64,000 bases of DNA from Pseudomonas batumici (GTDB lineage: Bacteria; Pseudomonadota; Gammaproteobacteria; Pseudomonadales; Pseudomonadaceae): positions 186,001 through 250,000 of the forward strand of contig NZ_JXDG01000058.1 in the NCBI RefSeq assembly GCF_000820515.1. The letters run 5' to 3'. Under the pieces are notes generated by a model. The model was not told where the DNA came from and made no database searches. It saw nothing but the letters and a program-made list of their open reading frames with translations. Positions 36,914 to 45,206 of the stretch are shown piece after piece (position 1 is the first letter of the stretch; each line of letters begins with the position of its first letter). The position numbers were made by a program, and so were the translations under genes.

Positions 36914-37900
36914 ATGTCCCTGCCTCAACTTTCCATCGCCGCCCTGGGCGGCACTGTCAGCATGCAAGCCGCCCATCCGGACCAGGGCGTGATCCCCAGC
37001 GTCAACGGCCAGACCCTGCTGGAACAGGTGCCCCTGCTCGCCACACGGGCACGGATCCACGTCGAGACCTTGTGCCTGCAACCCAGCGCTTCGCTGGACT
37101 TCGACTTTCTGCTCGGCGTACTGGACTGGGCCAGGCGCCAAGTCGAACAAGGCGCCAACGGTGTGGTGATCACCCAGGGCACCGACACCCTGGAGGAGTC
37201 CGCGTTCCTTTTCGAACTGCTCTGGGACCACGATGAGCCGCTGGTGTTGACCGGCGCCATGCGCTCGACCGCCGAGATCAGTGCCGACGGCCCGGCAAAC
37301 CTGCTGCAGGCCGGCTTGGTCGCCCTGGCGAGCACCAGCCGCGGACGTGGCGTCCAGGTGGTGATCAATGGCCAGATCCACAGCGCGAGCCGCGTGCGCA
37401 AGACCGATGCCCTGGCACTGGAGGCTTTCAGTTCGCCGCTGTTCGGCCCCAGCGGCCTGATCGTCGAAAACACGGTCCGTTACCTGCACGCCCCGGCCCC
37501 GAGGAAAACCTTGCCGCCACCGACGCGCACCGGGCAACGGATCGCCCTGCTCGAAGCGTCGCTGTCGGCCGATACGCTGATACTGGAGAAGTTGCCGGAG
37601 CTGGGCTACGACGGCCTGGTGATCGCCGGTTTCGGCGCCGGTCACGTCAGCGAAGGCTGGGCCCGGGCGATCACGCCATTGGCGCTGAAAATGCCGGTGG
37701 TCATCGCCACGCGCACCGGTGCCGGTTCAACGGCGACCCGTTCCTACGGTTTTATCGGCGGTGAAATCGACCTGATCGAGCGCGGCGCGCAGATGGCGGG
37801 GTTCCTGTGTCCGCGCAAGGCGAGGATTCTGTTGTGGCTGCTGATTGGCAGTCAGCGGACCGCTGAGCTACCCGACTATCTCTGCCACTTTGGCGAGTAG
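36914..37900 (+). CDS. Cytoplasmic L-asparaginase / glutaminase-like amidohydrolase
   Basis: It is 328 residues from the ATG at 36914 (MSLPQLSIAALGGTVSMQAA). The first catalytic Thr lies in ALGGTVS (Thr14), the second triad in VVITQGTDTLEESA, and LTGAMRSTAEISADGPANL completes the fold. No signal peptide is present, so it acts in the cytoplasm, unlike periplasmic AnsB types. It lies on the same strand as the monooxygenase set but after a REPIN, so co-transcription is uncertain. It may release ammonia from Asn, Gln or another amide. Confidence 0.9.
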   Translation: MSLPQLSIAALGGTVSMQAAHPDQGVIPSVNGQTLLEQVPLLATRARIHVETLCLQPSASLDFDFLLGVLDWARRQVEQGANGVVITQGTDTLEESAFLFELLWDHDEPLVLTGAMRSTAEISADGPANLLQAGLVALASTSRGRGVQVVINGQIHSASRVRKTDALALEAFSSPLFGPSGLIVENTVRYLHAPAPRKTLPPPTRTGQRIALLEASLSADTLILEKLPELGYDGLVIAGFGAGHVSEGWARAITPLALKMPVVIATRTGAGSTATRSYGFIGGEIDLIERGAQMAGFLCPRKARILLWLLIGSQRTAELPDYLCHFGE

Positions 37901-37926
37901 GCGAGCACCGTCACCCTGGTGTTTTT

Positions 37927-38913
37927 TCAGCCCCGCCCAAACCGCTGCCGGTACTCAAGCGGGGTCAAATCGGTCAGTTCCTTGAACATCCGACGCAGGT
38001 TGGAATCACTGCTGAAACCCAGGTCGGCGCTGATGGTATTGACCGCCGCGGACGTCAGCATCAACCGCTCGCTGACCTGGTTGAGCTTGATACAGCGGGC
38101 ATAAGCCGCCACGGCCATGCCCGTCTCGGCACTGACCTTTCGCGCCAAGGTCCGCGGGGACAGGCTGAGCTGCTCCGCCAGCCGCTGCACGGTGATCTGC
38201 TCCGCCGGCGATTTCTCGACACACCTGTGCAACTGGCGCAGCAGAGGACTGGACTGCTCGATCAGGCTCATGGCCGCAAAGGCCGGGTGAGCCTGGACCG
38301 GACGCGCCAGCACCATCAGCTTGGCCAGGTCGTGAAACATTTCCTCGCCGATAGCCCGTTCGATCAACGCCTGCGCAATCGGCAGATAACCATTCACTCC
38401 GGACGCCGTCGCGGTCAACGGGTTGATCACGCAGTGACGCTCGCTTTGCCAATTCACTTTCCTATAACGCTGGGCCATGGCGCCGGCCAACCACCATGTC
38501 ACCGTCGACGCCTGGCCATCCAGGCGCCCGCTCGCGGCGATCAGGCAGACACCCGTGCAGTAACTCCATAACTGCATCTGCTTCGAACAGGCCGACAGGG
38601 CCGATACCAATGCCTGGTTGTCGCCCACGACTTTCTCCACCTGCTGGGACGACTCGGCCCAGAAACCGGCGACCAGCAGCGCATCGACATCAGCCTCCGC
38701 CAGGCTCCCGGACACCAGCAGCGACAAGCCCTCGGCACACGCCACCGTACCCGCCTGCAAGGCGACAAATACCGTTTCAAAGCGTTCTTGCCCGGCACGA
38801 CGATTGGCCGCGCGCAGCAAATCGGCAAAGGCCAACAGCCCCGCCGGTATGCAGCCGGGATAAAGAAGCAAACCGATTCGAAGGGGGCGGTGCATGGCAG
38901 AAACAGAATCCAT
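37927..38913 (-). CDS. GlxA-type AraC regulator with intact DJ-1/PfpI Cys
   Basis: It is 328 residues from the ATG at 38913 (MDSVSAMHRPLRIGLLLYPG); ATG 38895 is an alternative. An N-terminal DJ-1/PfpI-like domain keeps the Cys (WSYCTGVCLIAASGRLDG), unlike the other regulator of this region. The C-terminal AraC domain is clear (LAEQLSLSPRTLARKVSAETG; ISADLGFSSDSNLRRMFKEL). It is convergent with the asparaginase and divergent from the metallo-hydrolase gene, which it probably regulates. Confidence 0.88.
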   Translation of the reverse strand: MDSVSAMHRPLRIGLLLYPGCIPAGLLAFADLLRAANRRAGQERFETVFVALQAGTVACAEGLSLLVSGSLAEADVDALLVAGFWAESSQQVEKVVGDNQALVSALSACSKQMQLWSYCTGVCLIAASGRLDGQASTVTWWLAGAMAQRYRKVNWQSERHCVINPLTATASGVNGYLPIAQALIERAIGEEMFHDLAKLMVLARPVQAHPAFAAMSLIEQSSPLLRQLHRCVEKSPAEQITVQRLAEQLSLSPRTLARKVSAETGMAVAAYARCIKLNQVSERLMLTSAAVNTISADLGFSSDSNLRRMFKELTDLTPLEYRQRFGRG

Positions 38914-38984
38914 TATGTCCAATCCTGCCATTCTGCGTGATGGCCCGGCCGGACACAATGCAGCCTCTCTACCGAGGTATGACC

Positions 38985-39767
38985 ATGCACATTCATCAGC
39001 TACGCAATGCGACGATTATCCTGGAGTTTGGCCGTCACCGTATTTTGGTCGACCCGATGCTGGCGCGAAAACGCTCCCTACCACCCTTGCGGGTATTCAG
39101 CGCCAGGCAGCGCAACCCCTTGGTCGACTTGCCGGACGCGGCAACGGCGGCACTGCAGTCGGTGACCCATTGTCTGATCACCCACTGCCAGAAAGGTCAC
39201 TTCGATCACCTGGATCGCGCCGCGAAAAAGTGGCTGCGCGATACCGGCACGCCGGTGATCTGCACGCCCCACGACGCCGCCTACCTGGCCACCCATGACT
39301 TGAATGTGCAGCCGTTGCCCAGCGACCACGAACACCCCAGCCCCTTCCTTGACGGCCGGATTCGCACGGTACGCTGCACCCACGGGCAAGGACTGGTCGG
39401 CAAGCTGATGGAACATGGGGTGGGTTATCTGATTGAAATGCCGGGCGAGCCCAGCCTCTACCTGAGCGGCGACACCCTGCTCACACCCGCCGTCAAGGCG
39501 TTCGTTGCCGAGCATCGGCCGCAGCTGTCCGTCGTGCCGGCGGGCGGTGCACACTTCGATCTGGGAGGGGAGATCATCATGGGCATCGAAGAGGTCATCG
39601 AATTCACCCGGCTGTCAGCGGGCCAGGTGATCGCCAATCACCTGGAAGCCCTCAGCCACTGCCCCGTGACACGCCGGTCGCTGGCCGATGCGGCGCAGTT
39701 GGCCGGCGTCGAGGCACGCCTGCGGATCCCCAGGGACGGAGAAGTGTTGACCTTCCCCGCATCCTGA
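38985..39767 (+). CDS. Metallo-beta-lactamase-fold hydrolase (UlaG-like)
   Basis: It is 260 residues. I start at the second of two close ATGs (MHIHQLRNATIILEFGRHRI) because GAGG lies seven bases before it. The metal motif is THCQKGHFDHLD, a spaced form of HxHxDH. YLSGDTLL supplies the bridging Asp and IANHLEALSH a late His. Similar short proteins hydrolyse phosphodiester or lactone-type bonds, but the substrate here is unknown. A longer upstream frame overlaps the divergent regulator and is not credible. Confidence 0.85.
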   Translation: MHIHQLRNATIILEFGRHRILVDPMLARKRSLPPLRVFSARQRNPLVDLPDAATAALQSVTHCLITHCQKGHFDHLDRAAKKWLRDTGTPVICTPHDAAYLATHDLNVQPLPSDHEHPSPFLDGRIRTVRCTHGQGLVGKLMEHGVGYLIEMPGEPSLYLSGDTLLTPAVKAFVAEHRPQLSVVPAGGAHFDLGGEIIMGIEEVIEFTRLSAGQVIANHLEALSHCPVTRRSLADAAQLAGVEARLRIPRDGEVLTFPAS

Positions 39768-39805
39768 ACACCGCGCGGCTCGTGGCCGGCCGCGCCGGGT
39801 ATCGC

Positions 39806-40900
39806 TTAAGGCTTGTGCGCCCGCGACAGGAACTCGTGGGACTGCATTTCCAGCAAGCGGCTCAGGGTGCGCTGGAACTCGAAGTTCAAACGCCCGCCGG
39901 AGTAGAGATCCTTGAGTTCCACTTCCGCCGAGATGATCAGCTTGACGTTGCGGTCGTAGAATTCGTCGACCATGTTGATGAAGCGACGGGCGATGTCGTC
40001 AGTGGCGACGCTCATCTGCTCCACACCGCTGAGCAACACGGCGTGGAAGATCTTGCCCAGCTCGATGTAGTCGTTCTGGCTGCGCGGACCGTCGCACAGT
40101 GCGCGGAAGTCGAACCAGGCCACGTCATCACAGGTACGCAGCGCACGGATCTCGCGGTTCTCGATCATCAGCACGTCGTTCTCAACGGCCTGGGTGCATT
40201 CCGGCGTCAACGCCCGGAAGCTCTTGCGCAGGCTCTCGTGAGCCGCTTCGTCCAGCGGGAAGTGGAACAGCTCGGCCTGCTCCAGGTGACGCAGGCGATA
40301 GTCGACACCGCTGTCGACGTTGACGATCTCGGTGTTCTGCTTGATCAGGGCGATGGCCGGCAGGAAGCGCGCACGTTGCAGGCCGTCCTTGTACAAGCCG
40401 TCCGGCACGATGTTCGAAGTGGCCACCAGGGTCACGCCGTTCTTGAACAGCTCCTCCATCAAGGTGCCGAGAATCATCGCGTCGGTGATGTCGGAAACGA
40501 AGAATTCGTCGAAACAGATCACCCGGGTCTCGGCGGCAAAGCGCTTGGCAATGATGGTCAGCGGGTTTTTCTCGCCGCTCAGGGTCTTCATTTCTTCGTG
40601 CACACGCTTCATGAAGCGGTGGAAGTGCGTGCGGGTCTTTTCCTTGAACGGCAGCGCTTCGAAGAAGGTGTCCACCAGGTAGGTCTTGCCACGCCCCACG
40701 CCGCCCCAGAAATACAGGCCCTTGACCGGCACCTGGTCTTTCTTGCCGAACAGTTTGCCGAGCAGGCCCGGCTTGTTCTGCGAGGCCGCGATCAGGTCGT
40801 CGTACAGGCGCTGCAAATGGCGCACAGCCGTTTCCTGGGCCGCGTCGTGAAAGAACTCGGGGCGTTTCAGATCAGCTTGATATCGTTCTAGGGGCGTCAT
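39806..40900 (-). CDS. zapE: Cell division ATPase ZapE (AFG1-like)
   Basis: ZapE is a cytoplasmic ATPase that acts on the FtsZ ring during late division. It is 364 residues from the ATG at 40900 (MTPLERYQADLKRPEFFHD). Walker A is FWGGVGRGKTYLVDTFF and Walker B VICFDEFFVSDITDA; sensor region TSNIVPDGLYKDGLQR is conserved. It lies downstream of trpS on the same strand with a 90-base gap. Confidence 0.95.
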   Translation of the reverse strand: MTPLERYQADLKRPEFFHDAAQETAVRHLQRLYDDLIAASQNKPGLLGKLFGKKDQVPVKGLYFWGGVGRGKTYLVDTFFEALPFKEKTRTHFHRFMKRVHEEMKTLSGEKNPLTIIAKRFAAETRVICFDEFFVSDITDAMILGTLMEELFKNGVTLVATSNIVPDGLYKDGLQRARFLPAIALIKQNTEIVNVDSGVDYRLRHLEQAELFHFPLDEAAHESLRKSFRALTPECTQAVENDVLMIENREIRALRTCDDVAWFDFRALCDGPRSQNDYIELGKIFHAVLLSGVEQMSVATDDIARRFINMVDEFYDRNVKLIISAEVELKDLYSGGRLNFEFQRTLSRLLEMQSHEFLSRAHKP

Positions 40901-40990
40901 AATTTCGTTAGCGAGGTAACAAAAACGGGCCGTCACTTTAGCGATGGCCCGTGGGAATGGCAATCAACCCTTGGTCGGGAAGGCCTCGGA

Positions 40991-42346
40991 TCAGTCCTGC
41001 GCCGGGGTCAGCGCGACTCGCAATGCCTCGATGGCCGCGTCACACGACGCGTCATCGGCGAAGTCCGCGCTATCGGCCACGCACTCGCCTTCCAGCCAGA
41101 CGCTGAAGCGACCGGCCTCGCTGCGAATATCCAGGGCCTGGCCGGACTGCAATTGCTTGGTCACCGCGCCGGCGGTCTTGCCATCGGCAAAGTGCCGCGA
41201 CAGCAGCAGCTGTTCGCCATCGGCGGCCAGCAGGCGGAAGCGGAAGCTGCCGTCGTCTTCACGGAAGCTGACGAAGCGCGCGGCCTTGGCGGCTTTCTTC
41301 TTGGCGGTCGCGGCCACCTGGGTCGGGTTGACGAACGAGCGCAGGCCCACCGCCTCGCGCAACTCGCCGAGGAACGGGGTGGCCACGCTGCGGGCCTTCT
41401 TCGCCCCGGCCTGGAGGATGTCTTCCAGGTCCGACGGACGGCCGATCAGTTCGTGATAACGCTCGCGGGCTTCGCCCAGCTCGTTGTCCAGCAGGCTGAA
41501 CAAGCGATTCTTCGCCTCGCCCCAGCCCAGGCCCGCCAGCAGTTCGCCGCGGAACTCGGCGGCCTGCGCCTGGGTGGAGAACGCCTGGAACAGGGTGAAC
41601 AGGTGCGAGTTGTCCGGGTCCTTGGCTTCGCCCGGCGCGCGGGAGTCGGTGACGATGCGCGAGATGGCGTCCTTCAGTTCCTTGGCGCTGCTGAACAACG
41701 GGATGGTGTTGTCGTAGCTCTTGGACATTTTCCGGCCATCGAGGCCCGGCAGCGTGGCGACGCTCTCCTCGATCAGCGCTTCGGGCATCACGAAGAACTC
41801 CCGGCCCTGGCCGAACAGGTGATTGAAGCGCTGGCCGATGTCCCGGGCCATTTCCACGTGCTGGATCTGGTCGCGACCGACCGGCACCTGGTGGGCGTTG
41901 AACATCAGGATGTCCGCGGCCATCAGCACCGGGTAGCTGTACAGGCCCATGGTGATCCCGGCATCCGGGTCTTCGCCGCCTTCGACGTTCTTGTCCACCG
42001 AGGCCTTGTAGGCGTGGGCGCGGTTGAGCAGGCCCTTGGCCGCCACGCAGGTCAGCAGCCAGGTCAGCTCGGGGATTTCCGGGATATCCGACTGGCGATA
42101 GAAGGTCACACGGTCCACATCCAGGCCACCGGCCAGCCAGGTCGCGGCGATTTCCAGGCGCGAGCGCTGGATGCGCAGCGGGTCATCGCACTTGATCAGG
42201 GCGTGATAGTCGGCCAGGAAGTAGAACGAATCGGCGTTGCTGTCGCGGCTGGCGAGGATCGCCGGGCGGATCGCGCCGGCATAGTTGCCCAGGTGCGGCG
42301 TGCCCGTGGTGGTGATACCGGTGAGGATGCGCGTACGTGTGGTCAT
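40991..42346 (-). CDS. trpS: Tryptophanyl-tRNA synthetase with C-terminal extension
   Basis: It is 451 residues from the ATG at 42346 (MTTRTRILTGITTTGTPHLG). The HIGH-like motif is TPHLGN and the KMSKS loop GRKMSKSYDN; both are intact. After the normal synthetase (about 340 residues) a Lys/Ala-rich linker leads to about 96 extra residues starting ARFVSFREDDGSFRFRLLAADG, which look like a DUF1508/YegP-type beta module. A long form is, from memory, shared by other pseudomonads. It is downstream of the alpha/beta hydrolase by 14 bases. Confidence 0.96.
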   Translation of the reverse strand: MTTRTRILTGITTTGTPHLGNYAGAIRPAILASRDSNADSFYFLADYHALIKCDDPLRIQRSRLEIAATWLAGGLDVDRVTFYRQSDIPEIPELTWLLTCVAAKGLLNRAHAYKASVDKNVEGGEDPDAGITMGLYSYPVLMAADILMFNAHQVPVGRDQIQHVEMARDIGQRFNHLFGQGREFFVMPEALIEESVATLPGLDGRKMSKSYDNTIPLFSSAKELKDAISRIVTDSRAPGEAKDPDNSHLFTLFQAFSTQAQAAEFRGELLAGLGWGEAKNRLFSLLDNELGEARERYHELIGRPSDLEDILQAGAKKARSVATPFLGELREAVGLRSFVNPTQVAATAKKKAAKAARFVSFREDDGSFRFRLLAADGEQLLLSRHFADGKTAGAVTKQLQSGQALDIRSEAGRFSVWLEGECVADSADFADDASCDAAIEALRVALTPAQD

Positions 42347-42360
42347 GGGTGATCGCTTGT

Positions 42361-42990
42361 TCAATTCGAGAGGCGCGGCAGGATCAGATCCTTGAGATCG
42401 GTCAGCTTGCCGTGAAAAAAGTGTCCGCATTCTGCCACTTTCAGCAGCTCATGGGGACGTTGCAGCGCGGCAGACCAGTCATAGACCAGCTGCGGATCGA
42501 TCACTTCGTCGGTTTCCGGCTGGATCAGGGTCAGCGGACAGCGTTCCGGCAGACGGTCGACCGCACGCAAACGCATGACCGCCGCCGCCACCAGGAACAG
42601 GTGCCGCAGGGTTTCGCCCTGGGCCTCCAGGCGGCCGCCGAGGCTCGCGGCGACGAAACCGCCGAAGGAAAAGCCCAGCAGGGTCAGGGGCAGGTCCGGG
42701 TGCCGTGCGCGCAGCCATTGCGCAGCGGCCTGGGCGTCATCGACCTCGCCGCTGCCCATGTCGTGGCTGCCGGCGCTGGCGCCAACACCGCGATAGTTGA
42801 AGCGCAAGGTGATCAAGCCGGCATCGCGGGCGGTGCGTTGCAGGGTCGAAACGACCTTGTTGAGCATAGTACCGCCCTGCACCGGATTGGGGTGACAGAT
42901 CAGCGCCAGGCCCCGTGGCTCGGGCATGTCCAGGTACAAGGCTTCCAGTTGGCCGACGGGGCCATCGATCAATACAGGGGTTTCACGCAT
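42361..42990 (-). CDS. Alpha/beta hydrolase (short, dienelactone-hydrolase-like)
   Basis: It is 209 residues from the ATG at 42990 (MRETPVLIDGPVGQLEALYL); a TTG a few codons upstream sits at a better distance from a GGAG site and may be the real start. The nucleophile elbow GFSFGGF holds Ser, the acid lies in IQPETDEVIDP, and the His in ECGHFFHGKL. The oxyanion region is CHPNPVQGGTM. Substrate unknown. It heads a probable operon with trpS and zapE. Confidence 0.88.
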   Translation of the reverse strand: MRETPVLIDGPVGQLEALYLDMPEPRGLALICHPNPVQGGTMLNKVVSTLQRTARDAGLITLRFNYRGVGASAGSHDMGSGEVDDAQAAAQWLRARHPDLPLTLLGFSFGGFVAASLGGRLEAQGETLRHLFLVAAAVMRLRAVDRLPERCPLTLIQPETDEVIDPQLVYDWSAALQRPHELLKVAECGHFFHGKLTDLKDLILPRLSN

Positions 42991-43139
42991 CAGCAAGGAA
43001 GGAACTCCGTGACCTCTCAAGGGGTCGACTCGTCTAGCTAAAAGTCTGTGCCTGACATCACTGCGACCTTAAGATCGCGGTATACAGCGCAGGTCCGAGC
43101 CGTTAACGTAAAGCAAAGCCGTTTATAGAGGAAGGACTC

Positions 43140-43574
43140 GTGGAACACTCGCTCTTAGTTTGGTTGTTACCGACTCTTGCCCTGGTTGCGGGTGTCGCCA
43201 TTGGTTTCCTGATCGCCCGTCTGGTGCCGAGTGCCGCCCCGAGCAGCACGCAGCGTCAGTTGGACGATATCCAGGAACGTTTCGACAGTTATCAGAACGA
43301 AGTGGTCACCCACTTCAACAGCACCGCGAGCCTGGTGAAAAAACTCAGCCAGAGCTACCAGGAAGTGCAAGACCATCTCTCCGAGGGCGCCAACCGCCTG
43401 GCCCTGGACGATCTGACCCGCCAGCGCCTGCTCGCCGCCCTGCATGCCGATTCGGTACAGAGCCCACGGGAGCGCCTGACGCCACCGCGCAGCCAGGAGC
43501 CGCCACGCGACTACGCGCCCAAGGCGCCGAATGCGCCCGGCATGCTCGATGAGCATTACGGCCTGAAAAAGTAA
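43140..43574 (+). CDS. zapG: Division-associated membrane protein ZapG (YhcB, DUF1043)
   Basis: It is 144 residues starting at GTG with AGGAAGGA upstream. An N-terminal membrane helix (LVWLLPTLALVAGVAIGFLIARL) is followed by a coiled coil (QLDDIQERFDSYQNEVVTHFNSTASL) and a disordered Pro/Arg-rich tail. In E. coli YhcB links cell wall synthesis with division. It is divergent from the hydrolase-trpS-zapE operon, as in other pseudomonads. Confidence 0.9.
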   Translation: MEHSLLVWLLPTLALVAGVAIGFLIARLVPSAAPSSTQRQLDDIQERFDSYQNEVVTHFNSTASLVKKLSQSYQEVQDHLSEGANRLALDDLTRQRLLAALHADSVQSPRERLTPPRSQEPPRDYAPKAPNAPGMLDEHYGLKK

Positions 43575-43593
43575 GCCGGTTCCCGCTATCAAT

Positions 43594-43630
43594 AAAAAGC
43601 CCGCCCGATCAGTGATCGGGCGGGCTTTTT
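43594..43630. terminator. Strong bidirectional terminator after zapG
   Basis: A 17-base-pair stem aaaaagcccgcccgatc / gatcgggcgggcttttt has a three-base loop. It serves zapG (plus) and the OmpA-type lipoprotein gene (minus), whose stop is at 43655. Confidence 0.93.
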
Positions 43631-43654
43631 CATGCCTGGGGTTCAGTCAGGCGA

Positions 43655-44464
43655 TCAAGGGTACTGCTGCACCGGCTGACCGTACTGCTGGCCCTGCTGG
43701 TATTGCGGTTGGCCTTGCTGCTGGTACTGCTGTTGACCTTGTTGCTGACCTTGCGGCTGGCCGTACTGCTGGCCGGGAATCGCCTTCAGGTTGACCTCCA
43801 CCCGCCGGTTCTGCGCCCGGCCGTTGACGTCGGCGTTGCTGGCCACCGGATTATCCGGGCCGGCACCGCGGGCCGAGAGGTTGGCCCCGCTCACCCCCTG
43901 GGAGGTCAGGTAGGTGGCCACACTCTGGGCACGACGCTGGGACAGGTCGACGTTGTGCTGGCGGCTGCCGGTGCTGTCGGTGTAGCCGACGATCTCGATC
44001 TGGTTCTGGTTGAACTCCTTGAGGGAGCCGGCCAGGTTGTTCAGCGGCTGGTAGAAGCTGGGGGAGATATCCGCCGAATCGGTGCCGAAGGTGATATTAC
44101 CCGGCATGATCAGCTTGATCTGGTCACCCTGGCGCTGCACTTCGACACCGGTGTTGGCCATGCTCTCGCGCAGTTTCTTTTCCTGCTGGTCGGCGTAGTA
44201 GCCGTAACCGGCACCTGCCAGACCGGCCAGGGCGCCACCGATCATAGCGCCCTTGCCATGGTTCTTGTGGTCGATCAGCGCACCGGCCGCGGCACCGGCC
44301 AGTGCGCCGAGACCGCCATACTTGACGGTGTTGCTCATGCCCCCCGAGCCCTGTTGCTGCTGCTGTGCCTGTCCCTGGTTGTCATAGGGGTTTTGTTGCG
44401 ATGCACAGCCGGACACTAGGGCGACGGCGGTAGCAAGGATAATCGAGCGACGCGTGGTGAACAT
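43655..44464 (-). CDS. OmpA-family lipoprotein with glycine zipper and Gln-rich tail
   Basis: It is 269 residues with a lipobox (LVSGCAS, Cys near 20), a short Gln-rich linker and a glycine-zipper segment (YGGLGALAGAAAGALIDHK; GAMIGGALAGLAGAGYGYY). An OmpA peptidoglycan-binding domain follows (EIVGYTDSTGSRQHNVDLSQRRAQSV; NRRVEVNL). The last about 40 residues are Gln/Gly/Tyr repeats of the GQQQYQQ type. YiaD is the closest known relative. It probably tethers the outer membrane to the wall. AGGAGC precedes the ATG. Confidence 0.9.
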   Translation of the reverse strand: MFTTRRSIILATAVALVSGCASQQNPYDNQGQAQQQQQGSGGMSNTVKYGGLGALAGAAAGALIDHKNHGKGAMIGGALAGLAGAGYGYYADQQEKKLRESMANTGVEVQRQGDQIKLIMPGNITFGTDSADISPSFYQPLNNLAGSLKEFNQNQIEIVGYTDSTGSRQHNVDLSQRRAQSVATYLTSQGVSGANLSARGAGPDNPVASNADVNGRAQNRRVEVNLKAIPGQQYGQPQGQQQGQQQYQQQGQPQYQQGQQYGQPVQQYP

Positions 44465-44561
44465 GAATCAAGCTCCTACTCATATGAGGTGCAATGGACG
44501 TTGGCAATGGACCGTTGCAGGCGTTGGAACATGACGAACGGCAAAAATTCCATGAAATCTT

Positions 44562-45206
44562 TCAGCCGCGAACGAAAGGATTCTCCCGCATCTCCTCGCC
44601 CAACCGGGTGTTGGGGCCATGCCCGGTGACCACCGTCGTCTCTTCGTCCAGCGTGTACAGGCGCTGTTTGATCGAACGCACGAGAGTGGCGTGGTCGCCA
44701 CCCCACAAATCGGTGCGGCCAATCCCGCGACGAAACAGCGTGTCGCCGGCGATCAACAGTTTAGCCTCGGAAAACCAGAAGCTCATGGAACCCGGCGTGT
44801 GCCCCGGGGTATGCAAGGCCACGCCACAGCCGCAGGCCAGTTCTTCATCATCGGCCAGCCATTGGTCCGGCGACGGCACCGGCACGTAAGGCACGCCGAA
44901 CAGGTTGCATTGCATTTCCAGGTTGTCCCAGAGGAACTGGTCGTCCTTGTGCAGATGCAGGGTGGCGCCGGTTTTTTCCTTCAACTGGCCGGAGGCCAGG
45001 AAATGATCCAGGTGCGCGTGGGTATGGATGATGCTGACCAGTTTCAGGCCATGGGCCTCAAGCCGGGCAAGGATCAACTCCGGGTTGCCACCCGGGTCGA
45101 CGACGATGGCTTTTTTCGTCAGCGGATCGCCGATCAGGGTGCAGTTGCACTGCAAGGGGCCGACCGGGAAGGTTTCGCGGATCAGCGCGGGCTTTGCGGG
45201 GTTCAT
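44562..45206 (-). CDS. Glyoxalase II-like metallo-beta-lactamase hydrolase
   Basis: It is 214 residues from the ATG at 45206 (MNPAKPALIRETFPVGPLQC). Metal motifs HTHAHLDHF, TPGHTPGSMSFW, AGDTLFRRGIGRTD and VTGHGPNT are intact, matching the short YcbL-type glyoxalase II branch, which hydrolyses S-lactoylglutathione or related thioesters. It lies 130 bases after the hybrid kinase gene on the same strand, probably with its own promoter. Confidence 0.9.
   Translation of the reverse strand: MNPAKPALIRETFPVGPLQCNCTLIGDPLTKKAIVVDPGGNPELILARLEAHGLKLVSIIHTHAHLDHFLASGQLKEKTGATLHLHKDDQFLWDNLEMQCNLFGVPYVPVPSPDQWLADDEELACGCGVALHTPGHTPGSMSFWFSEAKLLIAGDTLFRRGIGRTDLWGGDHATLVRSIKQRLYTLDEETTVVTGHGPNTRLGEEMRENPFVRG

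Noticed and set aside
31272..39800. Genomic island with mobility genes or a defence system
   Set aside because: The genes are metabolic and regulatory enzymes; no integrase, transposase, attachment repeat, nuclease-helicase or toxin-antitoxin pair was seen.
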